A stretch of 6,777 nt of DNA from Thermohalobaculum sp045106875 (GTDB lineage: Bacteria > Pseudomonadota > Alphaproteobacteria > Rhodobacterales > Rhodobacteraceae): assembly GCA_045106875.1 (NCBI GenBank), contig JBGCFK010000084.1, positions 1 to 6,777 of the forward strand, given 5' to 3'. The position numbers were made by a program, and so were the translations under genes. Numbering within the stretch: position 1 is the stretch's first letter; each line of letters begins with the position of its first letter. Shown in pieces: positions 1-6,163 of the stretch. The notes under the pieces were generated by a model. The model saw nothing but the letters and a program-made list of their open reading frames with translations, did not search any database and was not told the origin of the DNA.

Positions 1-146
1 TTGTGCACGACCAGCTTCTTCATGTCGCCTTGGCGCAGATCCTTGAGAATTCTCTGGTCTTCTACCGTCAGATCACCCGCGGCCGCAGGGTTTACCCCCA
101 GGGAAATTATCCCTAAGACCAGCCCCAATATCGCATATCCACGCAT
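1..146 (-). CDS. tlpA: TlpA-like thiol-disulfide oxidoreductase, N-terminal part (runs off left edge)
   Basis: Only the first 48 codons are present. The start is the ATG whose complement is at 144-146. It is preceded by a strong Shine-Dalgarno, AGGAGAGG, on the minus strand. Residues 1-23 look like a Sec signal peptide: an Arg at position 2, a hydrophobic core (AILGLVLGIISLG) and an Ala-Ala-Ala cleavage region, so the product is exported. After the signal comes LRQGDMKKLVVH (residues 37-48). I recognise this as the pre-thioredoxin segment of rhodobacterial TlpA-family proteins, where a 'GDMKKL.FH' string precedes the thioredoxin fold. The CxxC active site would lie beyond the window edge and cannot be checked. 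TlpA proteins are periplasmic reductants, often serving cytochrome oxidase or cytochrome c maturation. The divergent placement next to argH is, from memory, common in this group. The family call rests on a short conserved stretch plus context. Confidence 0.7.
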   Translation of the reverse strand, partial: MRGYAILGLVLGIISLGVNPAAAGDLTVEDQRILKDLRQGDMKKLVVH

Positions 147-150
147 GTAT

Positions 151-159
151 ACCTCTCCT
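151..159 (-). promoter_or_regulatory. Shine-Dalgarno of the tlpA-like gene
   Basis: On the minus strand this reads AGGAGAGGT. The AGGAG core (155-159) lies 8 bases before the ATG at 146. It is the best ribosome binding site in the divergent gap and fixes the start of the minus-strand gene. Confidence 0.75.
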
Positions 160-183
160 GCAGATCGAACGGCGACCAACTCC

Positions 184-1605
184 ATGTCTCAAGATAAGCA
201 CAACAGCCCAGAAGAAAAGCTGCAGGCGAACACAATGTGGGGAGGCCGGTTCGCGGCTGGCCCCTCTGCTGTCATGGAGGCAATCAACGCATCCATCGAT
301 TTTGACAAGCGCATGTGGGCCGAAGATATCCTGGGATCGCGGGTTCACGCGGCCATGCTGGCCCGGCAGGGCGTGATCACTCAGGAGGATCAGGCCGCCA
401 TCGACCAAGGTCTGGACCGGGTTGCTGAGGAGATCGCATCCGGCACGTTCGAATACTCCGCTGCGCTTGAAGATATTCACATGAACATCGAGGCCCGCTT
501 GCGCGCGCTGGTCGGCGATGCGGGCGCACGGCTCCATACGGGCCGTTCGCGCAACGATCAGGCGGCTGTGGATGTGCGGCTCTGGGTGCGCGCGCGGTGC
601 GACGAGATTGATGCCAGCCTGACGCGGCTGATTGGCGCTTTTGTAGATCAGGCCAAGGCGGGTGCAGATATCGTCATGCCCGGGTTCACGCACCTTCAGA
701 CCGCTCAGCCCGTTACCTGGGGCCATCATATGCTGGCCTATGCCGAGATGCTGGACCGCGACAGGGGCCGGTTCCGGGATGCCCGCGCTCGGATGAACGA
801 ATCGCCCTTGGGTGCCGCTGCGCTTGCTGGGACGAGCTTTCCCATCGACCGGGACAACACGGCGCATGCGCTTGGGTTTGATCGCCCAATGGCAAATTCC
901 ATCGACGCGGTCTCGGACAAGGACTTCGAACTGGAGTTCATGGCAGCGGCCTCGATCTGTGCGATGCATCTCTCGCGGTTTGCCGAGGAACTGGTGATCT
1001 GGTCCTCTGCCCAGTTCCGTTTCGTGGTGCTGTCAGACGCGTTCACGACCGGCTCCTCGATCATGCCGCAAAAGAAGAATCCTGATGCCGCCGAGCTGAT
1101 CCGCGGCAAAATCGGTCGCATCGCAGGCCATTTTCAGGGTTTGTTAATGGTTATGAAGGGATTGAGCCTCGCCTATGCCAAGGACATGCAAGAGGACAAA
1201 GAGGCAACGTTCGATGCTGCGGATACCATTGCACTGATGCTGGCGGCGATGGAGGGCATGGTGCGCGACCTTCGCCCGAATCCAGACGCTTTGCGTGCAG
1301 CGGCAGGCCAAGGATTTTCAACTGCAACCGACCTGGCCGATTGGCTGGTGCGCGTGCTTGGCATGCCCTTTCGCGACGCGCATCACGTCACGGGTAGCCT
1401 TGTGAAACTGGCCGAGGATGGGGGATGCGACCTGTCGGATCTGACCCTTGCAGCCATGCAAGGTGTCGAGCCGCGCATCACCGATGAAGTCTTCTCGGTT
1501 CTGACAGTTGACGCCTCGGTCGCAAGCCGCACAAGTTATGGCGGGACCGCGCCGGTTCAGGTTCGGGCACAGATCGCGCGCTGGCGCGACAGGCTGAAGG
1601 GGTAG
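184..1605 (+). CDS. argH: Argininosuccinate lyase
   Basis: ArgH splits argininosuccinate into arginine and fumarate in the cytoplasm, the last step of arginine synthesis. It is a homotetramer of the fumarase/aspartase superfamily. The 473-residue product matches the family's usual length of about 460-470. Visible motifs are MWGGRF (18-23), EDIHMNIE (96-103), HTGRSRNDQ (118-126), PGFTHLQTAQP with the catalytic-region His170, and the superfamily signature GSSIMPQKKNP (290-300), which carries the catalytic serine loop. All key motifs are intact. The start is not certain. ATG 184 gives a 17-residue polar extension before MWGGRF, as in many rhodobacterial ArgH proteins, but its Shine-Dalgarno is poor. 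The in-frame ATG at 235 begins directly at MWGGRF. The open frame continues upstream to base 1, but that part is antisense to the tlpA-like gene and is not credible coding. The stop lies 2 bases before the lipoprotein gene. Confidence 0.97.
   Translation: MSQDKHNSPEEKLQANTMWGGRFAAGPSAVMEAINASIDFDKRMWAEDILGSRVHAAMLARQGVITQEDQAAIDQGLDRVAEEIASGTFEYSAALEDIHMNIEARLRALVGDAGARLHTGRSRNDQAAVDVRLWVRARCDEIDASLTRLIGAFVDQAKAGADIVMPGFTHLQTAQPVTWGHHMLAYAEMLDRDRGRFRDARARMNESPLGAAALAGTSFPIDRDNTAHALGFDRPMANSIDAVSDKDFELEFMAAASICAMHLSRFAEELVIWSSAQFRFVVLSDAFTTGSSIMPQKKNPDAAELIRGKIGRIAGHFQGLLMVMKGLSLAYAKDMQEDKEATFDAADTIALMLAAMEGMVRDLRPNPDALRAAAGQGFSTATDLADWLVRVLGMPFRDAHHVTGSLVKLAEDGGCDLSDLTLAAMQGVEPRITDEVFSVLTVDASVASRTSYGGTAPVQVRAQIARWRDRLKG
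1597..1602 (+). promoter_or_regulatory. Shine-Dalgarno of the small lipoprotein gene
   Basis: AAGGGG lies 5 bases before the ATG at 1608, inside the last codons of argH. This strong site sets the start of the 41-codon lipoprotein gene and supports it being really translated, probably with coupling to argH. Confidence 0.75.
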
Positions 1606-1607
1606 TG

Positions 1608-1733
1608 ATGCGGCTGCTTGGTTTCACAACGATGGCGTGCCTTCTGGCTGTAGCTCTGGTCGCCGGGTGCGGTAAGAAGGGCGCCCCCAAGCCACCTGCT
1701 CCGGCGGCGAAGACCGAGCAACGGGCGAGCTGA
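1608..1733 (+). CDS. lptM: Small LptM/LppL-type outer-membrane lipoprotein
   Basis: This gene has 41 codons, short enough for many gene callers to miss. The product has a short N-terminus with Arg2, a hydrophobic stretch (MACLLAVALVAG) and a lipobox LVAGC, with Cys21 as the predicted lipidated residue. The mature part is only 21 residues and begins CGKKGAPKPPAP. The family hallmark is the Cys-Gly, a basic-Gly pair and then prolines; E. coli LptM (YifL) starts its mature part CGLKGPLYFPP. Known E. coli LptM is a lipoprotein that helps the LptDE lipopolysaccharide translocon mature. Related LppL sits next to lysA in Pseudomonas. The position between argH and lysA fits. Residue +2 is Gly rather than Asp, so outer-membrane sorting is expected. 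The stop is 4 bases before the DUF2834 gene. The lipoprotein call is firm; the equivalence to LptM in function is an inference from motif and context. Confidence 0.85.
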   Translation: MRLLGFTTMACLLAVALVAGCGKKGAPKPPAPAAKTEQRAS

Positions 1734-1737
1734 CCAT

Positions 1738-2055
1738 ATGGATGTCAGCCGCACGATCTATCTGGCTTTGACCGTGCTTGCCCTGATCTTCCCGGTGCGG
1801 CGGTTCCTTTCATGGTTTGGTGAACACGGGCTGGACCTTCCTGATCTATGGGCAGAGTTGACAACCAGCGACCCTGTAAAGGGCGTGACGGCAGCGCTGA
1901 TCCTCGCATCCCTCGCAACGCTTGTGTTCATCATTGGCGAGGCGACGACCCGGCGCGATTGGCTGTCGATGGTCTGCGTCCCCGTGACCCTTGTGTTCGG
2001 GGTAGCGGTTGGCCTGCCGCTTTATCTATACATGCGTCTTCGGCCACTCAGGTAG
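1738..2055 (+). CDS. DUF2834 small integral membrane protein
   Basis: The product has 105 residues and three likely membrane segments at about 7-20, 49-67 and 77-97. Their arrangement, with EHGLDLPDLWAEL between the first and second and GLPLYLYMRLRP at the end, is what I remember of DUF2834 proteins: an 'EHGLDL..F..EL' loop and a 'LPLFLYLRE'-like C-terminus. The family has no established function. The ATG follows the lipoprotein stop after 4 bases (TGACCATATG), and the stop precedes lysA by 5 bases, so the gene is embedded in the operon and is probably translationally coupled. No strong Shine-Dalgarno is visible. No catalytic residues or metal-binding motifs stand out. The only cysteine is Cys80, near the third segment. 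Confidence 0.8.
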   Translation: MDVSRTIYLALTVLALIFPVRRFLSWFGEHGLDLPDLWAELTTSDPVKGVTAALILASLATLVFIIGEATTRRDWLSMVCVPVTLVFGVAVGLPLYLYMRLRPLR

Positions 2056-2060
2056 CGCAC

Positions 2061-3335
2061 ATGGATCATTTCACATATCGCGACGGCGTGCTCTTTGCCG
2101 AAGATGTACCCTTGCCTCAGATCGCGGCAGAGGTCGGGTCGCCCACCTATGTCTACTCGACTGCGACGCTGGAACGTCACTACCGCGTGTTCGAGGAAGC
2201 CTTGTCCGGCATGGACCATTTCATCGCCTATGCAATGAAGGCCAACTCCAATCAGGCTGTACTGGCGACGCTGGCACGGTTGGGTGCGGGCATGGATGTG
2301 GTATCCGAGGGCGAAATGCGCCGGGCGCTGGCCGCAGGCGTGCCGGGCGAGAAGATCGTGTTCTCGGGTGTCGGCAAGACAGAAGCCGAGATGCGGCTGG
2401 GGCTGAAGCACGACATCCGCCAGTTCAACGTCGAGAGCGAACCGGAACTGGAACAGCTTTCCCGCATCGCGACCGCCGTGGGCCGAACAGCCCGCATCAC
2501 GGTGCGTGTGAACCCTGATGTGGACGCCAAGACCCATGCCAAGATCTCGACTGGCAAGTCCGAGGACAAATTCGGCATCCCACTGTCACGCGCGCGTGAC
2601 GTATACGCGCGCGCTGCGGCGCTGCCTGGAATCGAGGTCGTGGGCATTGATGTGCATATCGGCAGCCAACTGACCGACCTTGCCCCGTACAAAAACGCGT
2701 TTGAGAAGGTAGCGGAACTGACCAAAACCCTCCGCGCGGATGGGCATCAGATCAGACGGCTGGACCTTGGTGGTGGGCTGGGCATTCCCTATCGCCATTC
2801 GAACGAGGCGCCGCCCCTGCCCTTTGATTACGGGCAAGTGGTGCGCGAAACTGTAGGTCACCTTGGCTGTGAAGTTGAAATTGAACCTGGCCGTCTGATC
2901 GCGGGCAATGCGGGAATTCTGCTCTCCAGCGTGATTTACCGCAAGGAAGGCGATGGGCGCGACTTCCTGATCCTCGACGCTGCCATGAACGATCTGATCC
3001 GTCCCGCAATGTACGAGGCCTGGCATGACATCGTGCCCGTTGCGGAACCCGGCCCGGATACACCGGTTGGTCCGGTGGATGTGGTCGGCCCGGTCTGCGA
3101 GTCAGGTGACACGTTTGCAAAGCAGCGCGATCTGCCTCGTATGGATGCAGGCGATCTCGTCGCGTTCCGCTCTGCAGGGGCTTACGGAGCGGTCATGTCG
3201 TCCGAGTACAACTCGCGTCCTCTTGTCGCTGAGGTACTTGTTCATGGCGATCAGTTTGCTGTTATCCGCCAGCGCCCCACATATGCAGAGATGATTGGGC
3301 GTGATACCGTGCCCGCGTGGTTGGATTCGGTCTGA
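2061..3335 (+). CDS. lysA: Diaminopimelate decarboxylase
   Basis: LysA is a PLP enzyme that decarboxylates meso-diaminopimelate to lysine, the last step of lysine synthesis. It works as a cytoplasmic dimer with active sites shared across the interface. The 424 residues match the usual length of about 420. The order is the alanine-racemase-like barrel, then the C-terminal beta domain. Visible residues are the PLP lysine Lys60 in YAMKANSN, His199 in VHIGSQ, the phosphate-binding GGG at 237-239, EPGR (275-278), the partner-subunit CESGD with Cys346, and AYG...SSEYNSRP with Tyr375. The start at ATG 2061 follows the DUF2834 stop by 5 bases, with an AGG at 2050-2052. The open frame extends upstream to 1848, but that part overlaps DUF2834 in another frame. 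Related ornithine or arginine decarboxylases share this fold. The intact CESGD motif and the lipoprotein-lysA context favour LysA. Confidence 0.97.
   Translation: MDHFTYRDGVLFAEDVPLPQIAAEVGSPTYVYSTATLERHYRVFEEALSGMDHFIAYAMKANSNQAVLATLARLGAGMDVVSEGEMRRALAAGVPGEKIVFSGVGKTEAEMRLGLKHDIRQFNVESEPELEQLSRIATAVGRTARITVRVNPDVDAKTHAKISTGKSEDKFGIPLSRARDVYARAAALPGIEVVGIDVHIGSQLTDLAPYKNAFEKVAELTKTLRADGHQIRRLDLGGGLGIPYRHSNEAPPLPFDYGQVVRETVGHLGCEVEIEPGRLIAGNAGILLSSVIYRKEGDGRDFLILDAAMNDLIRPAMYEAWHDIVPVAEPGPDTPVGPVDVVGPVCESGDTFAKQRDLPRMDAGDLVAFRSAGAYGAVMSSEYNSRPLVAEVLVHGDQFAVIRQRPTYAEMIGRDTVPAWLDSV
2585..2614. repeat. Palindrome and CG-alternating tract inside lysA
   Basis: Bases 2585-2600 are a perfect 16-base palindrome, GTCACGCGCGCGTGAC. 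It overlaps a perfect 9-bp inverted repeat, CGCGCGCGT at 2589-2597 and ACGCGCGCG at 2605-2613, with a 7-base loop. Purine and pyrimidine alternate strictly over 2587-2598 and again over 2599-2614, with one phase break between. It encodes SRARDVYARA in LysA, in a part of the protein between motifs that need not be conserved. A structural role for the DNA is not shown. Confidence 0.6.
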
Positions 3336-3357
3336 TCGAAGAAGTTGGAGCCGATAC

Positions 3358-3363
3358 GAAAGG
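3358..3363 (+). promoter_or_regulatory. Shine-Dalgarno that decides the DUF4175 start
   Basis: GAAAGG lies 5 bases before the ATG at 3369. The competing in-frame TTG at 3345 has only GAAGAAG directly against it, with no usable spacing. The site therefore favours the ATG start. Confidence 0.6.
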
Positions 3364-3368
3364 TTGAG

Positions 3369-5999
3369 ATGCGCACTCACATCCGCAGTGGACTGAGGGG
3401 GGAAGACATCAGGGCCATCCGAGGGCAGCTCCGCCTGACGAAATGGTCCATGCGCGCCGAGGCGGTAGTCCGGGCCTTTTGGCCTGCGGCAACGTTGATC
3501 ACCCTTCTGGCTGCGCTCGCGCTTCTTGGCGTTTTCGGGGCGTTTGGGCCTGTCATGCATTGGGTCCTCCTTGGCCTCGCAGGGGCCGGAGTTGCTGCCA
3601 GCCTTGTCTGGGGCGGCATGCGGCTCGAACTGCCCTCGGCCGAGGATATCTCCGAAAGGCTGGACGCGTCCAACCCACGTCGCCCTCTTGCCGCGCTGCG
3701 CGACAGTCTTGCGGTGGGCCGTGGAAGCGAAAACTCGGAGACGATCTGGCAAACCTACCGCGACCGAGCGAGGCGACTTTTGCCGTCCCTGACCGCGCAA
3801 TGGCCTGATCTGCGGCTTTCCACTCAGGATCCATGGGCGCTGCGCCTGCTGGCTCTGGCGCTGCTTGGTGGCGGGCTGCTGGCTGCTGGCGGGGATATTG
3901 GCAACCGTCTTGTCTCGGCCAGCCAACCCTCTGAGGTAAAAGATACGGCAGGAGCGCAAACGTTCGACCGCGTGGCTGTAGCCGAGGCATGGGCGACACC
4001 GCCGGTCTATACCGGCATGGACACAATATACCTGAAAGGTGGCGCGACCGTCGAAGGACAGGAAACAGCCACCACACTGGTCCCGCAAGGCTCGGAGTTT
4101 ACACTGCGCGTGACCGATGCGACTGCGATGCCTGAGCTTTCAGCAACCGCTCTGGCGGGCGTGGAGAGTTTCACGGATCTGGGCGGCGGGCTTGCCGAGG
4201 CACGCGGGGTGATATCGGACTCGGGCGATATCGTGGTCACACTTGGCGACAACGAACTGGCCCGCTGGTCAGTCGAGATGATCCCGGACGCTGTCCCGTC
4301 AATAGAACTGGACGGCGCGCCTTCAGTAACTGTGACGCGCGCATTGGAACTCGGCTTCAGGGCCTCGGATGACTACGGCATTGTCGCCGCATGGGCCGAG
4401 ATAGCGCCGGAGGGGCATGATCCCGAAGCCGCAAAGGGCTTGCCGCTTCCCGTTATCAACTTCGGACTGCCACTGCCCATTTCGGGGGACCTGAAAGCCA
4501 TCGAGGACCGGGCTATCCGCGATTTTACTTCGCATCCCTGGGCCGGCGCCGATGTGATGGTCGAGCTCTATGCCGAGGACGGCGCAGCGCAGGTTTCTAC
4601 CTCTGGCCCGTTCGAGTTCCGTCTTCCCGCGCGGCGCTTCTCCAACCCACTGGCCCGTGCGCTGGTCGAACAGCGCCGCGAACTGGCACTGGATTACGGC
4701 GAAGCGTTCAGGGTGCTGGACGTATTGCAAGCCGTGATGCGCAGACCGCACGAGCTGTTCGTTGAGCCAAATCCGGGGGCGTATCTTGCGATCCGGACGG
4801 CAGTGCGTCGGCTGGCCAACGGGATCGGTACGGAAAACGTGCCCGATGCCGCGCCGGAAGTGATCGAACTGCTTTGGCTTGCGGCGCTTGGTCTGGAAGA
4901 CGGGAACCTCTCGGAGGCAATGGAGCGATTGCGTCAGGCACAGGAGGCGCTGCGCGAGGCGCTTGAGAACGGTACCGAGGAAGATATCCGCAAAGCGATG
5001 GAAGAGTTGCGGGCGGCCTTGAACGAATATCTCCAACAGCTCGCCCAACAGCAGCAACAGAATCCGCAACAGCAGGGTCAGATGGACCCGAACCAGCAGC
5101 TGAGCCAGCAGGATCTGCAGGAAATGCTGGACCGGATGCAGGAGCAGGCCGAAAGCGGGTTGCGCGACGAAGCGCGCGAGATGTTGTCAGAACTGAGCCG
5201 GATGCTCGAGAACCTGCAGTCAGCGCAGCAGCAACAGCAAGGGCAAAGCCCCGGCGAGCAGGCCATGCAGGAACTGCAGGAGATGATCCAGCGACAGAGA
5301 GATCTGTCTGATCGGACCTTCGACGAACTGCGCCAACGCCAGCGCGAGCAACAGCTTGGCCAAGGCCAGCAACCTGGCCAGCAGCCTGGACAGCAAGGCC
5401 AGCAGCAGCCCGGTTGGGGTGAAGGCCAGGGTCGCGGCGACGAACATGGTCAGCAAGGCCAACAGCAGGGTCAGGGGCGCGGCGAAGGCCAGCAGCCCGG
5501 ACAGCAACAGGGCGAAGGCGGATTAGCGGCCGAGCAGGACGCACTGCGCCGCGAGTTGGAGAACCTGTCCCGCGGGCTCGGATCGGATGATGCTGCGCAG
5601 GCTCTGGAAGACGCAGCACGTGCCATGGGTCAGGCCCGCGAAGACCTGCAACAAGGCCAGAATTCGGACGCTGTACGAGATCAGATGGATGCGCTCGACA
5701 GTCTCAATCAGGGCGCAGACGCGCTGGCGCAACAGTTGCAGGAAGGCCAGGGACAAACCCAGGCTGACGGCAACCGGCGCGGCGAAGGCGAGCGCTTCGG
5801 TGACAATGACAGCGACCCCTTCGACCGGCCTCAAGGACGACATGACGGAGCACTGGACGGCCCGCGCGGCATGACGCCGGACCAGTCCGTGACCGGCAGA
5901 GCGCGCGAGTTGATGGAAGAGCTGCGCCGCAGGGCCGCCGAGCCGGAACGCCCAGAGCTGGAACTGGACTATTTCGACCGCCTGATGGAGCGCTTCTGA
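3369..5999 (+). CDS. DUF4175 / TIGR02302-family membrane protein with Gln/Gly-rich tail
   Basis: The product has 876 residues from ATG 3369 (884 if TTG 3345 is used). Likely membrane segments lie at about 38-59, 63-82 and 156-175. A mixed region follows to about residue 420, with beta-type stretches such as YTGMDTIYLKGG and FRASDDYGIVAAWAEI. Next is an alpha-helical region of charged helices (about 425-650), interrupted by poly-Gln runs at 559-564 and 618-624. A Gly/Gln-rich stretch of about 60 residues (655-719) comes next, then more helices, ending ELDYFDRLMERF. This matches what I know of TIGR02302: alphaproteobacterial proteins of about 850 residues with two or three N-terminal membrane helices and a Gln/Gly-rich C-terminal half predicted outside the cytoplasm. 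Function is unknown. The whole product contains no cysteine. It starts 33 bases after lysA with no terminator between, so it is probably in the same operon. Confidence 0.88.
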   Translation: MRTHIRSGLRGEDIRAIRGQLRLTKWSMRAEAVVRAFWPAATLITLLAALALLGVFGAFGPVMHWVLLGLAGAGVAASLVWGGMRLELPSAEDISERLDASNPRRPLAALRDSLAVGRGSENSETIWQTYRDRARRLLPSLTAQWPDLRLSTQDPWALRLLALALLGGGLLAAGGDIGNRLVSASQPSEVKDTAGAQTFDRVAVAEAWATPPVYTGMDTIYLKGGATVEGQETATTLVPQGSEFTLRVTDATAMPELSATALAGVESFTDLGGGLAEARGVISDSGDIVVTLGDNELARWSVEMIPDAVPSIELDGAPSVTVTRALELGFRASDDYGIVAAWAEIAPEGHDPEAAKGLPLPVINFGLPLPISGDLKAIEDRAIRDFTSHPWAGADVMVELYAEDGAAQVSTSGPFEFRLPARRFSNPLARALVEQRRELALDYGEAFRVLDVLQAVMRRPHELFVEPNPGAYLAIRTAVRRLANGIGTENVPDAAPEVIELLWLAALGLEDGNLSEAMERLRQAQEALREALENGTEEDIRKAMEELRAALNEYLQQLAQQQQQNPQQQGQMDPNQQLSQQDLQEMLDRMQEQAESGLRDEAREMLSELSRMLENLQSAQQQQQGQSPGEQAMQELQEMIQRQRDLSDRTFDELRQRQREQQLGQGQQPGQQPGQQGQQQPGWGEGQGRGDEHGQQGQQQGQGRGEGQQPGQQQGEGGLAAEQDALRRELENLSRGLGSDDAAQALEDAARAMGQAREDLQQGQNSDAVRDQMDALDSLNQGADALAQQLQEGQGQTQADGNRRGEGERFGDNDSDPFDRPQGRHDGALDGPRGMTPDQSVTGRARELMEELRRRAAEPERPELELDYFDRLMERF
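5346..5520 (+). repeat. Gln/Gly-coding low-complexity tract in the DUF4175 gene
   Basis: Short imperfect repeats encode units such as GQQPGQQ and GQQGQQQ. The word CAGCAAGGCCA recurs at 5391-5401 and 5451-5461, 60 bases apart. The word GGCGCGGCGAAGGC recurs at 5476-5489 and, outside the tract, at 5776-5789, exactly 300 bases apart. Glycine falls about every third residue over parts of it. CAG and CAA codons are mixed, so it is not a pure trinucleotide run. Such tracts commonly vary in length between strains. Confidence 0.75.
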
Positions 6000-6006
6000 A
6001 CCAGAC

Positions 6007-6080
6007 GCGGCCATGTCCGTAAACGGACCCTGCCCGGACTGCGCCGGGCCGCTGCGGGGACAAGCCCCGCAGATGGCCGC
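6007..6080. other. 74-base cloverleaf inverted-repeat element between DUF4175 and mutL
   Basis: An 8-bp closing stem, GCGGCCAT (6007-6014) with ATGGCCGC (6073-6080), encloses three perfect hairpins. Hairpin 1 is GTCCGT-AA-ACGGAC (6015-6028). Hairpin 2 is GCCCGG-ACTGCG-CCGGGC (6032-6049). Hairpin 3 is CTGCGGGG-ACAAG-CCCCGCAG (6052-6072). The junctions are 0, 3, 2 and 0 bases. It begins 7 bases after the DUF4175 stop and ends 83 bases before the mutL start. It could act in RNA as the 3' end structure of the argH-lysA-DUF4175 transcript, although only TTT follows it. It could also be a dispersed palindromic repeat or a structured leader. The base pairing is seen directly; the role is unknown. 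It lacks tRNA signature bases. Confidence 0.7.
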
Positions 6081-6163
6081 TTTCGCGCTCGTGGCAACCA
6101 CTGATCCTCTATCTGACCTCATCTTGCTTGGAGAATCAGGCGCGCACTGCTAGGTCTAGGGGC

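Noticed and set aside
1..183. Upstream extension of the argH reading frame to the window edge
   Set aside because: It is antisense to the tlpA-like start, which has its own strong ribosome site and signal peptide. The extra residues do not resemble any ArgH N-terminus.
73..969. 298-codon minus-strand open frame opposite argH
   Set aside because: It lies fully antisense to intact ArgH motifs, shows no recognisable domain, and is typical of shadow frames in GC-rich DNA.
1848..2060. N-terminal extension of lysA
   Set aside because: It overlaps DUF2834 in another frame. The ATG at 2061 gives the normal LysA length and N-terminus.
3102..4088. 328-codon minus-strand open frame across the lysA end and the DUF4175 start
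   Set aside because: It is rich in Arg, Gln and Pro without any motif, overlaps two well-supported genes, and has no ribosome site context.
4211..4232. GATATCG ... CGATATC inverted repeat in the DUF4175 gene
   Set aside because: The 7-base arms contain the self-complementary GATATC site and are explained by the coding sequence. No wider structure is seen.
4708..5619. 303-codon minus-strand open frame opposite the Gln-rich region
   Set aside because: Its Ala/Arg/Pro composition is the complement of the repeat-coding strand. No motif is seen.
6007..6080. tRNA or tRNA-like gene, because the cloverleaf is 74 bases long
   Set aside because: The stems are 8, 6, 6 and 8 bp, with loops of 2, 6 and 5 bases. 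There is no T-loop or D-loop signature, no 7-base anticodon loop, and no linker between the closing stem and hairpin 1.
6101..6139. Inverted repeat CTGATCCTC / GAGAATCAG before mutL
   Set aside because: It has one mismatch and a 21-base loop, which is close to chance level.
6124..6153. Possible mutL promoter (TTGCTT with TGCTAG 18 bases on)
   Set aside because: Both hexamers match the consensus poorly, so it is not better than background.
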